This document shows, piece after piece, positions 16,545-25,672 of a stretch of DNA of 58,920 nt. The notes under the pieces were generated by a model that saw nothing but the letters and a program-made list of their open reading frames with translations, was not told the DNA's origin and did no database searches. The DNA is from an uncultured Ulvibacter sp. (GTDB lineage Bacteria > Bacteroidota > Bacteroidia > Flavobacteriales > Flavobacteriaceae): assembly GCA_938041335.1 (NCBI GenBank), contig CALIAF010000003.1:1-58920 (forward strand), given 5' to 3'. The position numbers were made by a program, and so were the translations under genes. Positions within the stretch are counted from its first letter, which is position 1, and every line of letters starts with the position of its first letter.

Positions 16545-17444
16545 TTACTCGATAATTAGTTTTTCAGTTAATGTACCAGCGTTAGTTTCAACGTTGATTA
16601 CATAAATACCTCTAGACAATCCAGCAACATTTACTTGACCGTTAGATACATCTGCATTTACTTTCTTACCTAATACATCGTAAAGAGAAACACCTGTTAA
16701 CTCAACGTTAGAAGGTACTTTTACATTTACTATATCAGATGCAGGGTTAGGATATACAGATACACCAGCAAGCTCAGCGTCATTAACTCCAAGAGTTTCT
16801 TCACCAGTCATTGTCCAAGCAAATGAAGTTGCACCAGCAACTAAATCAGATAACGTTGTCCAGTTTGTTGCACCAGCACCAAATAAATCTTGTGGGTCAA
16901 TTAATAAAGAACTAATTGGAGCAGGACCATCAGAAAGTGCCCAGTTCCATCTTCCATCACCAGCAGGTCCAGAAGCAACATTAGGGAAAGCTACCATCCA
17001 GTAAGTTCCTGGCATTAAAAGCACATCTGAACCACCGTTAGCAGCAGTAAAGTCGACAGTAAATGCACTTGCACCAGCAGTATCAGTATCAATAGTATAC
17101 ATAGTATCGTCTAGATCTGCAAGTTCAAAAACACCAGCACCAGCTACTTGAGGCTGTCCACCTGGAGTTCCGCTCATATCTTCGTAGATAAATATATTTA
17201 AACTTTCTAATAATGGCTCTATAGCCCCTCCGTTAGAATTAGTTCCACTAAAAGTGATTTGATCTAAAGTAAATGCAACATCAGTAGTAAAACTATCTGC
17301 ACAATATACTCCAGTACCGTCGTTTCCTTCAGCAGCAATAATTGAATTCACTCCATTTTCAGGACGTTCAACAACATTTACAACTTGAGCAAAAGTTACT
17401 GCAGTCATTACTAAAGCAGCAAAAGTTAAAGTAATTTTTTTCAT
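16545..17444 (-). CDS. Secreted protein with type A T9SS sorting domain
   Basis: 299 residues. A Sec signal peptide (MKKITLTFAALVMTAVTFAQ) is followed by a region of about 190 residues that looks like one beta-sandwich, rich in Gly, Ala, Thr and Asp and poor in Cys, and then the Por-secretion C-terminal domain (about 218-299: VSVYPNPASDIVNV, then VSLYDVLGKKV, then LSRGIYVINVETNAG, ending EKLIIE). The type IX system moves such proteins across the outer membrane. The passenger function is not recognisable. A textbook promoter lies 33 bp upstream and a strong terminator follows, indicating a well-expressed monocistronic gene. Confidence 0.9.
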   Translation of the reverse strand: MKKITLTFAALVMTAVTFAQVVNVVERPENGVNSIIAAEGNDGTGVYCADSFTTDVAFTLDQITFSGTNSNGGAIEPLLESLNIFIYEDMSGTPGGQPQVAGAGVFELADLDDTMYTIDTDTAGASAFTVDFTAANGGSDVLLMPGTYWMVAFPNVASGPAGDGRWNWALSDGPAPISSLLIDPQDLFGAGATNWTTLSDLVAGATSFAWTMTGEETLGVNDAELAGVSVYPNPASDIVNVKVPSNVELTGVSLYDVLGKKVNADVSNGQVNVAGLSRGIYVINVETNAGTLTEKLIIE

Positions 17445-17476
17445 AATAAATTGTTTTTAAGTTTAATATTAAGTAA

Positions 17477-17506
17477 CAAATATAAGTAAAGAGTTTTTAT
17501 ATACAA
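17477..17506 (-). promoter_or_regulatory. Bacteroidota-type promoter of the T9SS-sorted protein gene
   Basis: On the minus strand, TTG (17506-17504), exactly 19 nt, then TATATTTG (17484-17477) fit the Bacteroidota -33/-7 consensus perfectly. The start codon is 32 bp downstream. Confidence 0.75.
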
Positions 17507-17557
17507 TATCGATATGTTAAAAATTACAACGATTTTTGTATGAAATACCCAAAAACT

Positions 17558-19318
17558 ATGAAACGCAACATAATATATTCATATATAAGCCTCCTTTTCT
17601 TTACGCTTTTAATATTCTCTTGTGGAGAAAAACAAAGTGAAGATTTCGATTTCACCACACGCTTTGAACAATCTGAAGGGCTTGAAACCGCTACATATCC
17701 TGAAATTGTAACTTTTTATGAGGCATTAGCAAATGCGCATCCTTCTATTTCTGTATATACGATGCAGAAGACAGATAGTGGAGAAAGACTTCAACTTGTA
17801 ACTTACAATCCAGACAGAACCTTTGAATCAGAATTTGGAGGAAAAAGAGAAAAAGCCCTTATTTTGATCAATAATGGCATACATCCAGGAGAAAGTGATG
17901 GTATTGACGCTTCTATGTTATTAATGCGTGACTTAGCAGAAGGCAACATTGATAGCCCAAAAAATACAATTATCGCGGTAATCCCAGTATATAATATAGG
18001 AGGAGCGTTAAATAGAAACAGTGGCACAAGGACCAATCAAAACGGCCCAAAGGATTATGGTTTTAGAGGGAATGCCCGAAATTATGACCTCAACAGAGAC
18101 TTTATAAAAACAGATACTAAAAACGCTATGGCTTTTACTCATATTTTTAGAACAGTAAAACCAGATGTATTTATAGACAATCACGTGAGTAACGGAGCAG
18201 ATTACCAATATGTGCTTACACATCTATTTACGCAACACAATAAACTAGGAGGACCACTAGGTGATTATTTACACACCTCACTTATGCCGCAATTAGAAGA
18301 TTCTTTAGCTCAAAAAGATTGGGACATCACACCTTATGTAAATGTTTTTAACAATGTCCCAGAAAAAGGTTTTAGTCAATTTAAGGATTCTCCAAGATAC
18401 TCCACTGGCTACACTGCGTTGTATAACACGCTAGGCATGATGGTTGAGACCCATATGTTAAAGCCCTATAAGGATCGAGTTAATGGGACTTATGAACTCA
18501 TGAAAAGTATGATCCAAATAGTAGACCAAGACGCGAAGAAAATAATGGAAAAACGCAATGAAAACTTCGCATATTTTAAAACCGGCGACACATACCCTTT
18601 ATCTTGGGATGTAGACACTACAAAATCCTCAACACTAGCATTTAAAGGATATGAAGGCACATTTATAAACAGTGAAATTACGGGTAAGAAACGTCTTAAA
18701 TATGACACAAATAAGCCTTTTACTAAAGCGGTAAATTATAAAAACTATTTCGCACCAAATACATCAACTACTATTCCTGAAAAGTATATTATCCCAAAAG
18801 GGTACTGGAATATTATTGAAAGATTAGAGCAGAATAAAATAAAAATGACAACTATTAAAAAAGACACTTCGATAGAGGCAACCACTTACCATATTGCAGA
18901 TTTTAAAACCCGAAAATCACCATATGAGGGTCATTATCTTCATTACAACACAACAGTCACTAGCAGTGATGAACTTGTTGCTTTATTTAAAGGAGATGTG
19001 GTTGTACAAACCAACCAAGAAGGACTGCGTTACATTCTAGAAACTCTTGAACCTGCAGCAACGGATAGTTTTTTTAACTGGAACTTTTTCGACACTATTT
19101 TACAACAAAAAGAAGGATTCTCTCCATATGTTTGGGAAGACAAGGCAAAAAAATTACTTGACAGTAATCCCGCACTGCAATTAGAATTTAACGAAAAGAA
19201 AAAAACAGATCCCGAATTTGCTGCAAACTGGTACACACAGCTAGACTGGATACACAAACAATCTTCAAACTATGAGAAAGCACATTTAAGATACCCTATC
19301 GTTAGGGTGGGTGGTTAA
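17558..19318 (+). CDS. M14-family zinc carboxypeptidase lipoprotein
   Basis: 586 residues from MKRNIIYSYISLLFF; an in-frame ATG six codons earlier (17540) is possible. The N-terminus is a lipoprotein signal with lipobox LIFSC (Cys22). The peptidase domain shows the M14 zinc ligands His109 and Glu112 (GIHPGES) and His189 (DNHVSNG), the substrate-binding RNYDLNRDF (about 154-162), and a catalytic Glu277 (MMVETHM). It probably removes residues from peptides at the cell surface or periplasm. The last 200 residues are a beta-rich tail of unknown role. Convergent with the NUDIX gene, overlapping its 3' end by 33 bp. Confidence 0.9.
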   Translation: MKRNIIYSYISLLFFTLLIFSCGEKQSEDFDFTTRFEQSEGLETATYPEIVTFYEALANAHPSISVYTMQKTDSGERLQLVTYNPDRTFESEFGGKREKALILINNGIHPGESDGIDASMLLMRDLAEGNIDSPKNTIIAVIPVYNIGGALNRNSGTRTNQNGPKDYGFRGNARNYDLNRDFIKTDTKNAMAFTHIFRTVKPDVFIDNHVSNGADYQYVLTHLFTQHNKLGGPLGDYLHTSLMPQLEDSLAQKDWDITPYVNVFNNVPEKGFSQFKDSPRYSTGYTALYNTLGMMVETHMLKPYKDRVNGTYELMKSMIQIVDQDAKKIMEKRNENFAYFKTGDTYPLSWDVDTTKSSTLAFKGYEGTFINSEITGKKRLKYDTNKPFTKAVNYKNYFAPNTSTTIPEKYIIPKGYWNIIERLEQNKIKMTTIKKDTSIEATTYHIADFKTRKSPYEGHYLHYNTTVTSSDELVALFKGDVVVQTNQEGLRYILETLEPAATDSFFNWNFFDTILQQKEGFSPYVWEDKAKKLLDSNPALQLEFNEKKKTDPEFAANWYTQLDWIHKQSSNYEKAHLRYPIVRVGG

Positions 19319-19909
19319 ATATTCCTTCGGAAATAGCAATTTTATATTTTCATAGGATTCTGTGAGCGCTTTTTGAGATTTTGCAAAATTTTTCCATCTC
19401 ACTTTTTTAATCCCTTCATTTGATTGAGGCACTAGTTCGCCGGTATATTCGGTATACATTTCATACCAGTACGTGATCTTTAATTTAAACTTACCATTTC
19501 GCTTAAAAACGTGATAGGTTTGTGCTATAAAACTTCTTACCTCAAGGTTTTTAACTCCGGTTTCCTCCTCGGTTTCTCTTATTGCCCCTTCTTGCGGGGT
19601 TTCACCTTTTTCAATTTTCCCCTTCGGAAGATCCCATTTACCATTACGCCGTATAAAAAGAATTTCTTTTTTCGCATTATACACCATCCCACCACCCGCT
19701 TCTACTACAGGTAATTTTTTACGCAAAAACTTCTCAAGCTTCTCCTCATCCTTATGATAAAGGTTCACATACATGAGCTCCCCATTATTAATTTGATTAA
19801 TGAGTTTTTTAAATTTTGCCTTTTTTAATGGAATTGTTGTGTACTTCTTTCCTATTTTCTTTTCAGTAGAAAGAATTATTGGGATGTCATTGACAAAAAC
19901 TTTATACAT
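19286..19909 (-). CDS. NUDIX hydrolase
   Basis: 207 residues from MYKVFVNDIPIILST (ATG at 19907-19909). The Nudix box GX5EX7REUXEEXGU is complete: Gly97, Glu103, then RETEEETGV at 111-119. An N-terminal region of about 70 residues precedes it, a layout seen in Bacteroidota NUDIX proteins beside pyrE. Substrate is a nucleoside diphosphate linked to something; the sequence does not say which. Its start codon is only 7 bp from that of the divergent pyrE gene. Its 3' end overlaps the peptidase gene by 33 bp. Confidence 0.9.
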   Translation of the reverse strand: MYKVFVNDIPIILSTEKKIGKKYTTIPLKKAKFKKLINQINNGELMYVNLYHKDEEKLEKFLRKKLPVVEAGGGMVYNAKKEILFIRRNGKWDLPKGKIEKGETPQEGAIRETEEETGVKNLEVRSFIAQTYHVFKRNGKFKLKITYWYEMYTEYTGELVPQSNEGIKKVRWKNFAKSQKALTESYENIKLLFPKEYLTTHPNDRVS

Positions 19910-19912
19910 TTG
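19905..19912 (+). promoter_or_regulatory. Candidate -7 box for pyrE inside the NUDIX start codon
   Basis: TACATTTG matches TAnnTTTG and ends 4 bp before the pyrE ATG, which predicts a leaderless or near-leaderless pyrE mRNA. No TTG at the ideal 19-nt spacing is visible (candidates lie 12 and 23 nt away). Confidence 0.4.
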
Positions 19913-19916
19913 CAAA

Positions 19917-20558
19917 ATGATTTTAGACAAAGGAACAGCTCAAAAAACGGCCGAATTGCTATTGCAAATTAATGCAATTAAATTACAACCGCAAACACCA
20001 TTTACATGGGCGTCTGGATGGAAATCTCCCATCTATTGCGATAACAGAATAACGCTCTCATACCCAACTATTAGAAACTACCTGAGAGAACAAATGGCAA
20101 ACCAAATTGAAAAATTATACGGAAAGCCAGATGCAATAGCTGGCGTGGCAACAGGTGCAATTGGGATCGGAATGCTCGTTGCAGACTATATGAATGTGCC
20201 ATTTTGCTACGTTAGGCCTGAAGCAAAAAAACATGGGAGACAAAATCAAATAGAAGGCAAGATTGAAGCGGGACAAAATGTAGTAGTGGTTGAAGACCTT
20301 ATTAGCACAGGAAAAAGCAGTATCTTAGCAGTAGATGCACTACAATCTGCGGGTGTAACTATTAAAGGAATGCTCGCTATTTTTACTTATGGCTTTGATT
20401 TTGCAGTAACAAATTTTGAAAATGCCAATGTACAGTTGAACACCTTAAGTGATTATCAGCATCTACTTATTCAAGCAGAAAAAACAAATTACATTTCTAA
20501 GGATGAAATGGAAATTCTAAGCTTATGGCGTGAAAACCCTTCAGAATGGAAACAATAA
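19917..20558 (+). CDS. pyrE: Orotate phosphoribosyltransferase
   Basis: 213 residues from MILDKGTAQKTAELL; a longer in-frame start at 19800 would run antisense through the NUDIX gene and is rejected. Signatures: TWASGWKSPIYCDNR (about 36-50), VRPEAKKHGRQNQIEG (about 101-116; Lys/His loop) and the PRPP site VVVVEDLISTGKSS (about 121-134). It joins orotate and PRPP to orotidine 5'-phosphate in pyrimidine synthesis. It is followed after 27 bp by an SRPBCC gene. Confidence 0.96.
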   Translation: MILDKGTAQKTAELLLQINAIKLQPQTPFTWASGWKSPIYCDNRITLSYPTIRNYLREQMANQIEKLYGKPDAIAGVATGAIGIGMLVADYMNVPFCYVRPEAKKHGRQNQIEGKIEAGQNVVVVEDLISTGKSSILAVDALQSAGVTIKGMLAIFTYGFDFAVTNFENANVQLNTLSDYQHLLIQAEKTNYISKDEMEILSLWRENPSEWKQ

Positions 20559-20585
20559 TTTATACATTTTAATAAAAAGCAATCA

Positions 20586-20978
20586 ATGATTCTAAACAGC
20601 ACAACCGCAACCGTAAACAAATCTGCATCAGATATGTGTGCCTTTTTAGCAGACGCTAAAAATTTTGAGCAATTAATGCCAGATAACATTAGTAAGTTTG
20701 AGATGATTCGAGAAAACGGGTTTCTCTTCGCACTTAGTGGTATGCCAGAAATTGCGCTAGAGGTAAAAGAAGTAGAAGCTCCTAACAAGGTAGTTCTTGG
20801 AGCTATTAGTGATAAAATTCCTTTCAATCTTACAGCAGACATAGTAGAGGTGGATGATGAAACCTGTGAGGTAGACTTAGAATTTACAGGAAAATTTAAT
20901 ATGATGATGAAGATGATGGTAAAAGGACCTGTCTCAAAATTTATTGATACACTCTCAGAAAACATGGAGGGGCTTTAA
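20586..20978 (+). CDS. SRPBCC-family small ligand-binding-fold protein
   Basis: 130 residues, no signal peptide. The N-terminus STTATVNKSASDMCAFLADAKNFEQLMPDNI has the helix-grip pattern of SRPBCC/polyketide-cyclase-like proteins (a beta strand, then a helix containing F-D--N). Two strand pairs and a long C-terminal helix (about 107-127) follow. The ligand is unknown. Its position between pyrE and birA is conserved in Flavobacteriia. Convergent with birA, 2 bp between stops. Confidence 0.8.
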   Translation: MILNSTTATVNKSASDMCAFLADAKNFEQLMPDNISKFEMIRENGFLFALSGMPEIALEVKEVEAPNKVVLGAISDKIPFNLTADIVEVDDETCEVDLEFTGKFNMMMKMMVKGPVSKFIDTLSENMEGL

Positions 20979-20980
20979 TT

Positions 20981-21712
20981 TTAATAGACCATCTCTATTT
21001 CTTTATTCTGAAACTTTAAAGACTTGCCATCTGGGAGATCCATTTCTAATCGCCCCATAGGATCAACTCCTGTTATTATTCCAGAAAACTCAGTACCGTC
21101 AGACCGTTTAAAATTTGACCGTACTCCTTTTTTAAAAAGCAATTGCTCATACCGCAGTCGCGTCTCAGAAAATGTTCTGTTATTGAGCTGGTTTAATGCC
21201 GTGAATATTTCAGAAGTAATTTCTAGTAACATTAACTCAAGGTCAAACTTGCCGCCTGAAACTAAAAATAATGAAGTAGCCTGGGGCAGATTCTTAAAAT
21301 GTTCTTCATTCACATTTAAGCCAACACCAATAATTGTTGCCTTAATTGTTGTTCCTCTTAATTGATTTTCTATTAAAATCCCACCACATTTTTTACCTTC
21401 TGCCATTATGTCGTTAGGCCATTTTATTTGTATGGCAGTAGCCATTTGTTTTTGCAAATAAGTAACGATTGCAATAGAAACTGTCATGGATATAACAAAC
21501 TGTTGTTGAGGAGCGACACCGTCAAGTCTTTTAAACACACTAAAAGTCAGACTTTTAAAAGATTGAGACTGCCAGATAGCATCGCGCTGCCCCCTCCCCT
21601 TTTCTTGGTGATTAGTAACCACGACTACCTCATCCTGCAACGCGCCATCTTTAGCCAAAACAGCAAGATATGTGTTGGTGGAGTCAGTGGCATTAAGTTT
21701 GATTATATTCAA
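20981..21712 (-). CDS. birA: Biotin--[acetyl-CoA-carboxylase] ligase, regulator-less type
   Basis: 243 residues. The catalytic core is present: DSTNTYL (about 9-15), the biotinyl-AMP loop GRGQRDAIW (about 39-47), KWPNDI (about 99-104) and GGILIENQL (about 112-120). There is no N-terminal helix-turn-helix, so it is a pure ligase (group I) that attaches biotin to carboxylase carrier domains and does not repress biotin genes. The start is TTG at 21710-21712, giving MNIIKLNATDSTN; no ATG is better placed. Divergent from rsfS. Confidence 0.93.
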   Translation of the reverse strand: MNIIKLNATDSTNTYLAVLAKDGALQDEVVVVTNHQEKGRGQRDAIWQSQSFKSLTFSVFKRLDGVAPQQQFVISMTVSIAIVTYLQKQMATAIQIKWPNDIMAEGKKCGGILIENQLRGTTIKATIIGVGLNVNEEHFKNLPQATSLFLVSGGKFDLELMLLEITSEIFTALNQLNNRTFSETRLRYEQLLFKKGVRSNFKRSDGTEFSGIITGVDPMGRLEMDLPDGKSLKFQNKEIEMVY

Positions 21713-21770
21713 GGTGTTAAATGTCTGTTAGGATTATCAAAACTAAGGCATTCAAGAATTAAAAAAGTAA

Positions 21771-21778
21771 TACTTTTG
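21771..21778 (+). promoter_or_regulatory. Candidate -7 box for the rsfS operon
   Basis: TACTTTTG matches TAnnTTTG and lies 19 bp before the rsfS ATG. The -33 element is not clear. Confidence 0.45.
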
Positions 21779-21797
21779 CATAAATTAAAAATTGTTA

Positions 21798-22169
21798 ATG
21801 GCTAAAAAGCACGCAGAGACAGATCAACTTATTACTCAGGCTATTAGAGGAATAGAAGAAGTAAAAGGATTAGACATAGAAATACTTGATTTAAGAGAAT
21901 TAGAAAATACAGTTACAGACTATTTCATTATCTGCAACGGAACTTCAAATACACACGTAAACGCGATTGTAAATTCTATTCAAAAAACCGTAAGTAAAGC
22001 CATACAAGAGAAAGCTTGGCATATCGAGGGTAGTGAAAACTCTGAATGGGTTCTAATGGACTACGTGCACGTAGTTGTGCATGTTTTTCAGAAACACATT
22101 CGTGAACACTATGACATTGAGGGCTTATGGGGAGATGCAAAATCAGTAAAATTTAACACAACAAGCTAA
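21798..22169 (+). CDS. rsfS: Ribosomal silencing factor RsfS
   Basis: 123 residues from ATG at 21798. The family core is visible: DLRELENTVTDYFIICNGTSN (about 35-54), HIEGSENSEWVLMDYVHVVVHVF (about 75-97). RsfS binds ribosomal protein L14 and blocks subunit joining during starvation. First gene of a run rsfS-ftsH-LUD-cdsA-psd-ACBP, a gene order common in Flavobacteriia, 15 bp before ftsH. Confidence 0.95.
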   Translation: MAKKHAETDQLITQAIRGIEEVKGLDIEILDLRELENTVTDYFIICNGTSNTHVNAIVNSIQKTVSKAIQEKAWHIEGSENSEWVLMDYVHVVVHVFQKHIREHYDIEGLWGDAKSVKFNTTS

Positions 22170-22184
22170 AAACATTTAAGCCAC

Positions 22185-24146
22185 ATGGCAGAAAAAGATA
22201 TAGGTCCTAAAAAAGACAAAAAACCAGAGATTAAGAAACCAAAATTTAGTCCATATTGGATAACTGCTGCTGTTCTTGTGGCGCTTCTTGCTTTTAATAT
22301 TTTTGGTGGTGATGCGCTTACGCAACCGCAAAAAGTTGATCAAACACTGTTTGAATCTTACCTAAACGATGGGGACATAGAAAAAGTAGTCCTTGTTAAT
22401 GGTAGAAATGCAAAAGTCTTTCTTACTACAGAGGCTAAAGAGAAGCAGGTTCATAACATTAAAAAAGGGAATGGTATTCTACCCCCTGGAAAAAATGATC
22501 CTGATTATCAGTTTGAAATTGGTGATCGTCAAAATTTTGAAAATGACTTCAAAGAAATAACTCGCGGTCAAAGTGTTCCTGCAAAATTAAGCCATGAATC
22601 TGAGACCAACTTACTCGCAGAATTTTTACCTTCAATAATTTTCTTTGCAGTAATTATAGGAATTTGGATTTTCATTATGAAGCGTATGTCTGGCGGTGCT
22701 GGTGGTGGAGCTGGAGGACAGATTTTTAATATTGGAAAATCTAAGGCAAAACTATTTGATCAAAAGCAAGACGTAAAAACATCTTTTAAAGATGTTGCAG
22801 GACTAGAAGGCGCAAAAGAAGAAGTACAAGAAATCGTAGATTTTTTAAAGAATCCAGAAAAATATACCTCATTAGGAGGAAAAATACCGAAAGGAGCATT
22901 GCTTGTAGGACCTCCAGGAACTGGTAAAACATTACTTGCTAGAGCTGTTGCAGGAGAAGCACAAGTACCATTCTTTTCATTATCTGGTTCAGACTTTGTA
23001 GAGATGTTTGTAGGTGTAGGAGCTTCTAGAGTAAGAGATCTATTTAAACAAGCTAAAGAAAAATCACCCTCTATTATATTTATCGATGAGATTGATGCAA
23101 TAGGCCGGGCAAGAGGTAAAAATAATATGTCTGGGTCTAATGACGAGCGTGAAAATACGTTAAACCAATTACTAACAGAAATGGATGGTTTTGGCACTGC
23201 GACTAATGTTATTGTTATCGCAGCAACTAACAGAGCGGACGTTTTAGATAAGGCACTAATGCGTGCAGGTCGTTTTGACAGGCAGATTTATGTGGATCTA
23301 CCAGACGTTCGTGAACGTAAAGAAATTTTTGAAGTACACCTTCGTCCTATCAAAAAAGAAGAAGGATTAGATACAGACTTTTTATCAAAACAAACACCCG
23401 GATTCTCTGGGGCAGACATTGCAAATGTTTGTAATGAAGCTGCGTTAATAGCTGCTCGTAAAGAGAAAAAAGCAGTAGGAAAACAAGACTTTTTAGATGC
23501 CGTTGATAGAATCGTAGGTGGTCTTGAAAAGAAAAATAAAATTATCACTCCTAGTGAGAAAAAAGCGATCGCTTATCACGAAGCAGGCCATGCAACTGTA
23601 AGCTGGATGTTAGAACATGCGGCACCTCTTGTTAAAGTAACTATCGTACCAAGAGGACAATCTCTAGGTGCTGCTTGGTACTTACCAGAAGAACGCTTAA
23701 TTGTTAGACCAGAGCAAATGCTGGATGAGATGTGTGCAACAATGGGTGGTCGTGCTGCTGAAAGAGTTATTTTTGACAAAATTTCAACAGGCGCATTAAG
23801 TGACTTAGAAAAAGTAACAAAACAAGCAAGAGCCATGGTGACCATATACGGTCTGAATGACAAAGTGGGTAATGTGACATATTACGATTCTTCGGGACAG
23901 TCTGAGTACGGATTCTCAAAACCTTACAGTGAGGCAACAGCAGAACTTATAGACAAAGAAATATCTAGCATTATTGAAGAACAGTACCAAAGAGCAATAA
24001 AGCTGTTAGAAGACAACAAAGATAAACTGGCATTGCTTGCTGAAGAACTACTTGAAAAAGAAGTGATTTTTAAAGAAAGTCTTGAAGTTATCTTTGGAAA
24101 ACGACCGTTTATTAAAGAAGTTATTCCAGAAAAAAAAACATCATAA
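22185..24146 (+). CDS. ftsH: ATP-dependent zinc metalloprotease FtsH
   Basis: 653 residues. Two membrane helices (about 25-40 and 148-166) flank a periplasmic domain of about 105 residues. A Gly-rich linker (169-178) leads to the AAA domain with Walker A GPPGTGKT (242-249), Walker B IIFIDEID and SRH motif NRADVLDKALMRAGRFD. The M41 peptidase has zinc site HEAGH (465-469). FtsH is a hexamer that degrades membrane and regulatory proteins. Neighbouring phospholipid genes (cdsA, psd) suit its known role in membrane homeostasis. Confidence 0.97.
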   Translation: MAEKDIGPKKDKKPEIKKPKFSPYWITAAVLVALLAFNIFGGDALTQPQKVDQTLFESYLNDGDIEKVVLVNGRNAKVFLTTEAKEKQVHNIKKGNGILPPGKNDPDYQFEIGDRQNFENDFKEITRGQSVPAKLSHESETNLLAEFLPSIIFFAVIIGIWIFIMKRMSGGAGGGAGGQIFNIGKSKAKLFDQKQDVKTSFKDVAGLEGAKEEVQEIVDFLKNPEKYTSLGGKIPKGALLVGPPGTGKTLLARAVAGEAQVPFFSLSGSDFVEMFVGVGASRVRDLFKQAKEKSPSIIFIDEIDAIGRARGKNNMSGSNDERENTLNQLLTEMDGFGTATNVIVIAATNRADVLDKALMRAGRFDRQIYVDLPDVRERKEIFEVHLRPIKKEEGLDTDFLSKQTPGFSGADIANVCNEAALIAARKEKKAVGKQDFLDAVDRIVGGLEKKNKIITPSEKKAIAYHEAGHATVSWMLEHAAPLVKVTIVPRGQSLGAAWYLPEERLIVRPEQMLDEMCATMGGRAAERVIFDKISTGALSDLEKVTKQARAMVTIYGLNDKVGNVTYYDSSGQSEYGFSKPYSEATAELIDKEISSIIEEQYQRAIKLLEDNKDKLALLAEELLEKEVIFKESLEVIFGKRPFIKEVIPEKKTS

Positions 24147-24214
24147 CTAATCTGTTTTCGTCAAAATCGTCAAAAGAATAGTTCTAAGCATTCATACTAT
24201 TGACCAAGATTTAA

Positions 24215-24222
24215 TATCTTTG
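24215..24222 (+). promoter_or_regulatory. Candidate -7 box before the LUD gene
   Basis: TATCTTTG matches TAnnTTTG, 40 bp before the LUD ATG in a 116-bp gap after ftsH, suggesting a second promoter for LUD-cdsA-psd-ACBP. A TTG lies 12 nt upstream, closer than ideal. Confidence 0.45.
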
Positions 24223-24262
24223 GTGATATTGAGTTAATATCCCCACAATCCCTGCATGAGTC

Positions 24263-24865
24263 ATGAGTCTGTTTAAAAGACTTTTAAATCCTAAATCTCA
24301 TTCGTCTTCTAAAAAAGACGGAGCAAGTAAATATGTCCCTCAAAAACAACTTCCATTAGATGAACAGTTTACCTATAATTTTAGGCAAAACGGAGGTAAA
24401 TTTTTATACTGTATCACACCTCAAGAAATTCTAGAAGCATTTGATAATATATTATTAGAAAATGACTGGTATGAGAAAGATGTTTTCTGTTTTGATACAG
24501 ATTTAACCAATCGCTTTGATGGGTTTAACCTTAACTTCAATAAAAGCGTATCCAGTAAATTCTATTTGACCAAATGTGAGTCATTGGTCGCAAATGATGG
24601 TGCTATCCTATTTTCGTCTAACCAGATAAAGGAAAAGAAAATGCACGAAATACCTGCTAATATAGTCGTATTTGCAACTACTAGTCAGTTTGCAGAAAAT
24701 ATAAGCGAAGGAATGCGAATTATTAAAAACAAAGCGGCCGGCAAAATCCCTTCAAATATCACTACCATTAAAGATTTTGAGACAGAATCTAAAGAGGAAA
24801 AAGACTTCATGAGTTACGGGAGTAGTACAAAAAACCTATATTTGTTGCTACTAGAAGACTTATAG
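24263..24865 (+). CDS. LUD-domain (LutC/YkgG-like) protein
   Basis: 200 residues. The N-terminal 35 residues are basic and polar (SLFKRLLNPKSHSSSKKDG), followed by a LUD-type core: FCFDTDL near 72-78, a region CESLVANDGAILFSS (about 103-117), and PANIVVFATTSQF (about 131-143). LutC is part of the L-lactate oxidation complex in other bacteria. Here no lutA or lutB is nearby and the gene sits between ftsH and cdsA, so lactate oxidation should not be assumed. Stop is 3 bp before cdsA. Confidence 0.8.
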   Translation: MSLFKRLLNPKSHSSSKKDGASKYVPQKQLPLDEQFTYNFRQNGGKFLYCITPQEILEAFDNILLENDWYEKDVFCFDTDLTNRFDGFNLNFNKSVSSKFYLTKCESLVANDGAILFSSNQIKEKKMHEIPANIVVFATTSQFAENISEGMRIIKNKAAGKIPSNITTIKDFETESKEEKDFMSYGSSTKNLYLLLLEDL

Positions 24866-24868
24866 TTT

Positions 24869-25672
24869 ATGAAAGAACTTTTTGTGCGTGCCATATCGGG
24901 ACTTATCTATGTCACGTTGGTGATTGCAGCTATGTTTGCTTCGCGCGAATGGTTCATCGGCTTGTTTTTTATTCTTGGAATCATCACCTTATATGAGTTC
25001 TTAAAGCTCGTACACCTAAAGAGTTTTCTTACCTACATTCTCTTTGCAGCAGCATTTTATTTTTTAAGCTATTCTATATTTGATTTTAGAGCGGTCCATC
25101 TGCTATTAATCATTACTATATTTGTAAATCTGTTTTTATTAAAAGATGTGCTTTGGGTAAACAAGATACCCATGTTCGGAAAAAAAAAGTATATCACTGT
25201 GCTCTTTTACCTAATGAGCGGTTTTGTGTTTCTTACCTTAATTCCAACGGCCCAGTTCAGCTATGAACCTATGGTAATACTTGGGGTCTTTATCATAATT
25301 TGGACAAATGACACTTTTGCTTATCTGGTGGGTAAAAATTTTGGACGCACAAAATTATTAGAACGTATCTCACCTAAAAAAACAGTAGAAGGATTTTTAG
25401 GCGGTATCGCCGGAGCCTTAATTGCTGCATTTTTTATTCACAAATACACAGAAATTTACGAACTTTGGATTTGGCTTATTATAGCCGTTATCACATCAGT
25501 TTTCGGAACGATAGGAGATCTAGTACAATCAAAATTTAAAAGACAAGCGGGCGTAAAAGACAGTGGTAAAATTATGCCAGGTCACGGCGGGATCTATGAT
25601 AGACTAGATAGTGTTATCTATGCCAGCCCATTTATTTATTCATTTTTAGAAATAGCAACTAATGTTTCATAA
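24869..25672 (+). CDS. cdsA: Phosphatidate cytidylyltransferase
   Basis: 267 residues with about seven or eight membrane helices. The CDP-diglyceride synthetase signature is near the C-terminus: FGTIGDLVQSKFKRQAGVKD (about 211-230) followed by SGKIMPGHGGIYDRLDS (about 231-247). It makes CDP-diacylglycerol from CTP and phosphatidate, the branch point for phosphatidylethanolamine and anionic lipids. It overlaps psd by 11 bp, so translational coupling is likely. Confidence 0.95.
   Translation: MKELFVRAISGLIYVTLVIAAMFASREWFIGLFFILGIITLYEFLKLVHLKSFLTYILFAAAFYFLSYSIFDFRAVHLLLIITIFVNLFLLKDVLWVNKIPMFGKKKYITVLFYLMSGFVFLTLIPTAQFSYEPMVILGVFIIIWTNDTFAYLVGKNFGRTKLLERISPKKTVEGFLGGIAGALIAAFFIHKYTEIYELWIWLIIAVITSVFGTIGDLVQSKFKRQAGVKDSGKIMPGHGGIYDRLDSVIYASPFIYSFLEIATNVS

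Noticed and set aside
19800-20558. pyrE starting at 19800
   Set aside because: The first 39 codons of that frame run antisense through the NUDIX gene and do not match PyrE. The ATG at 19917 gives the family N-terminus.
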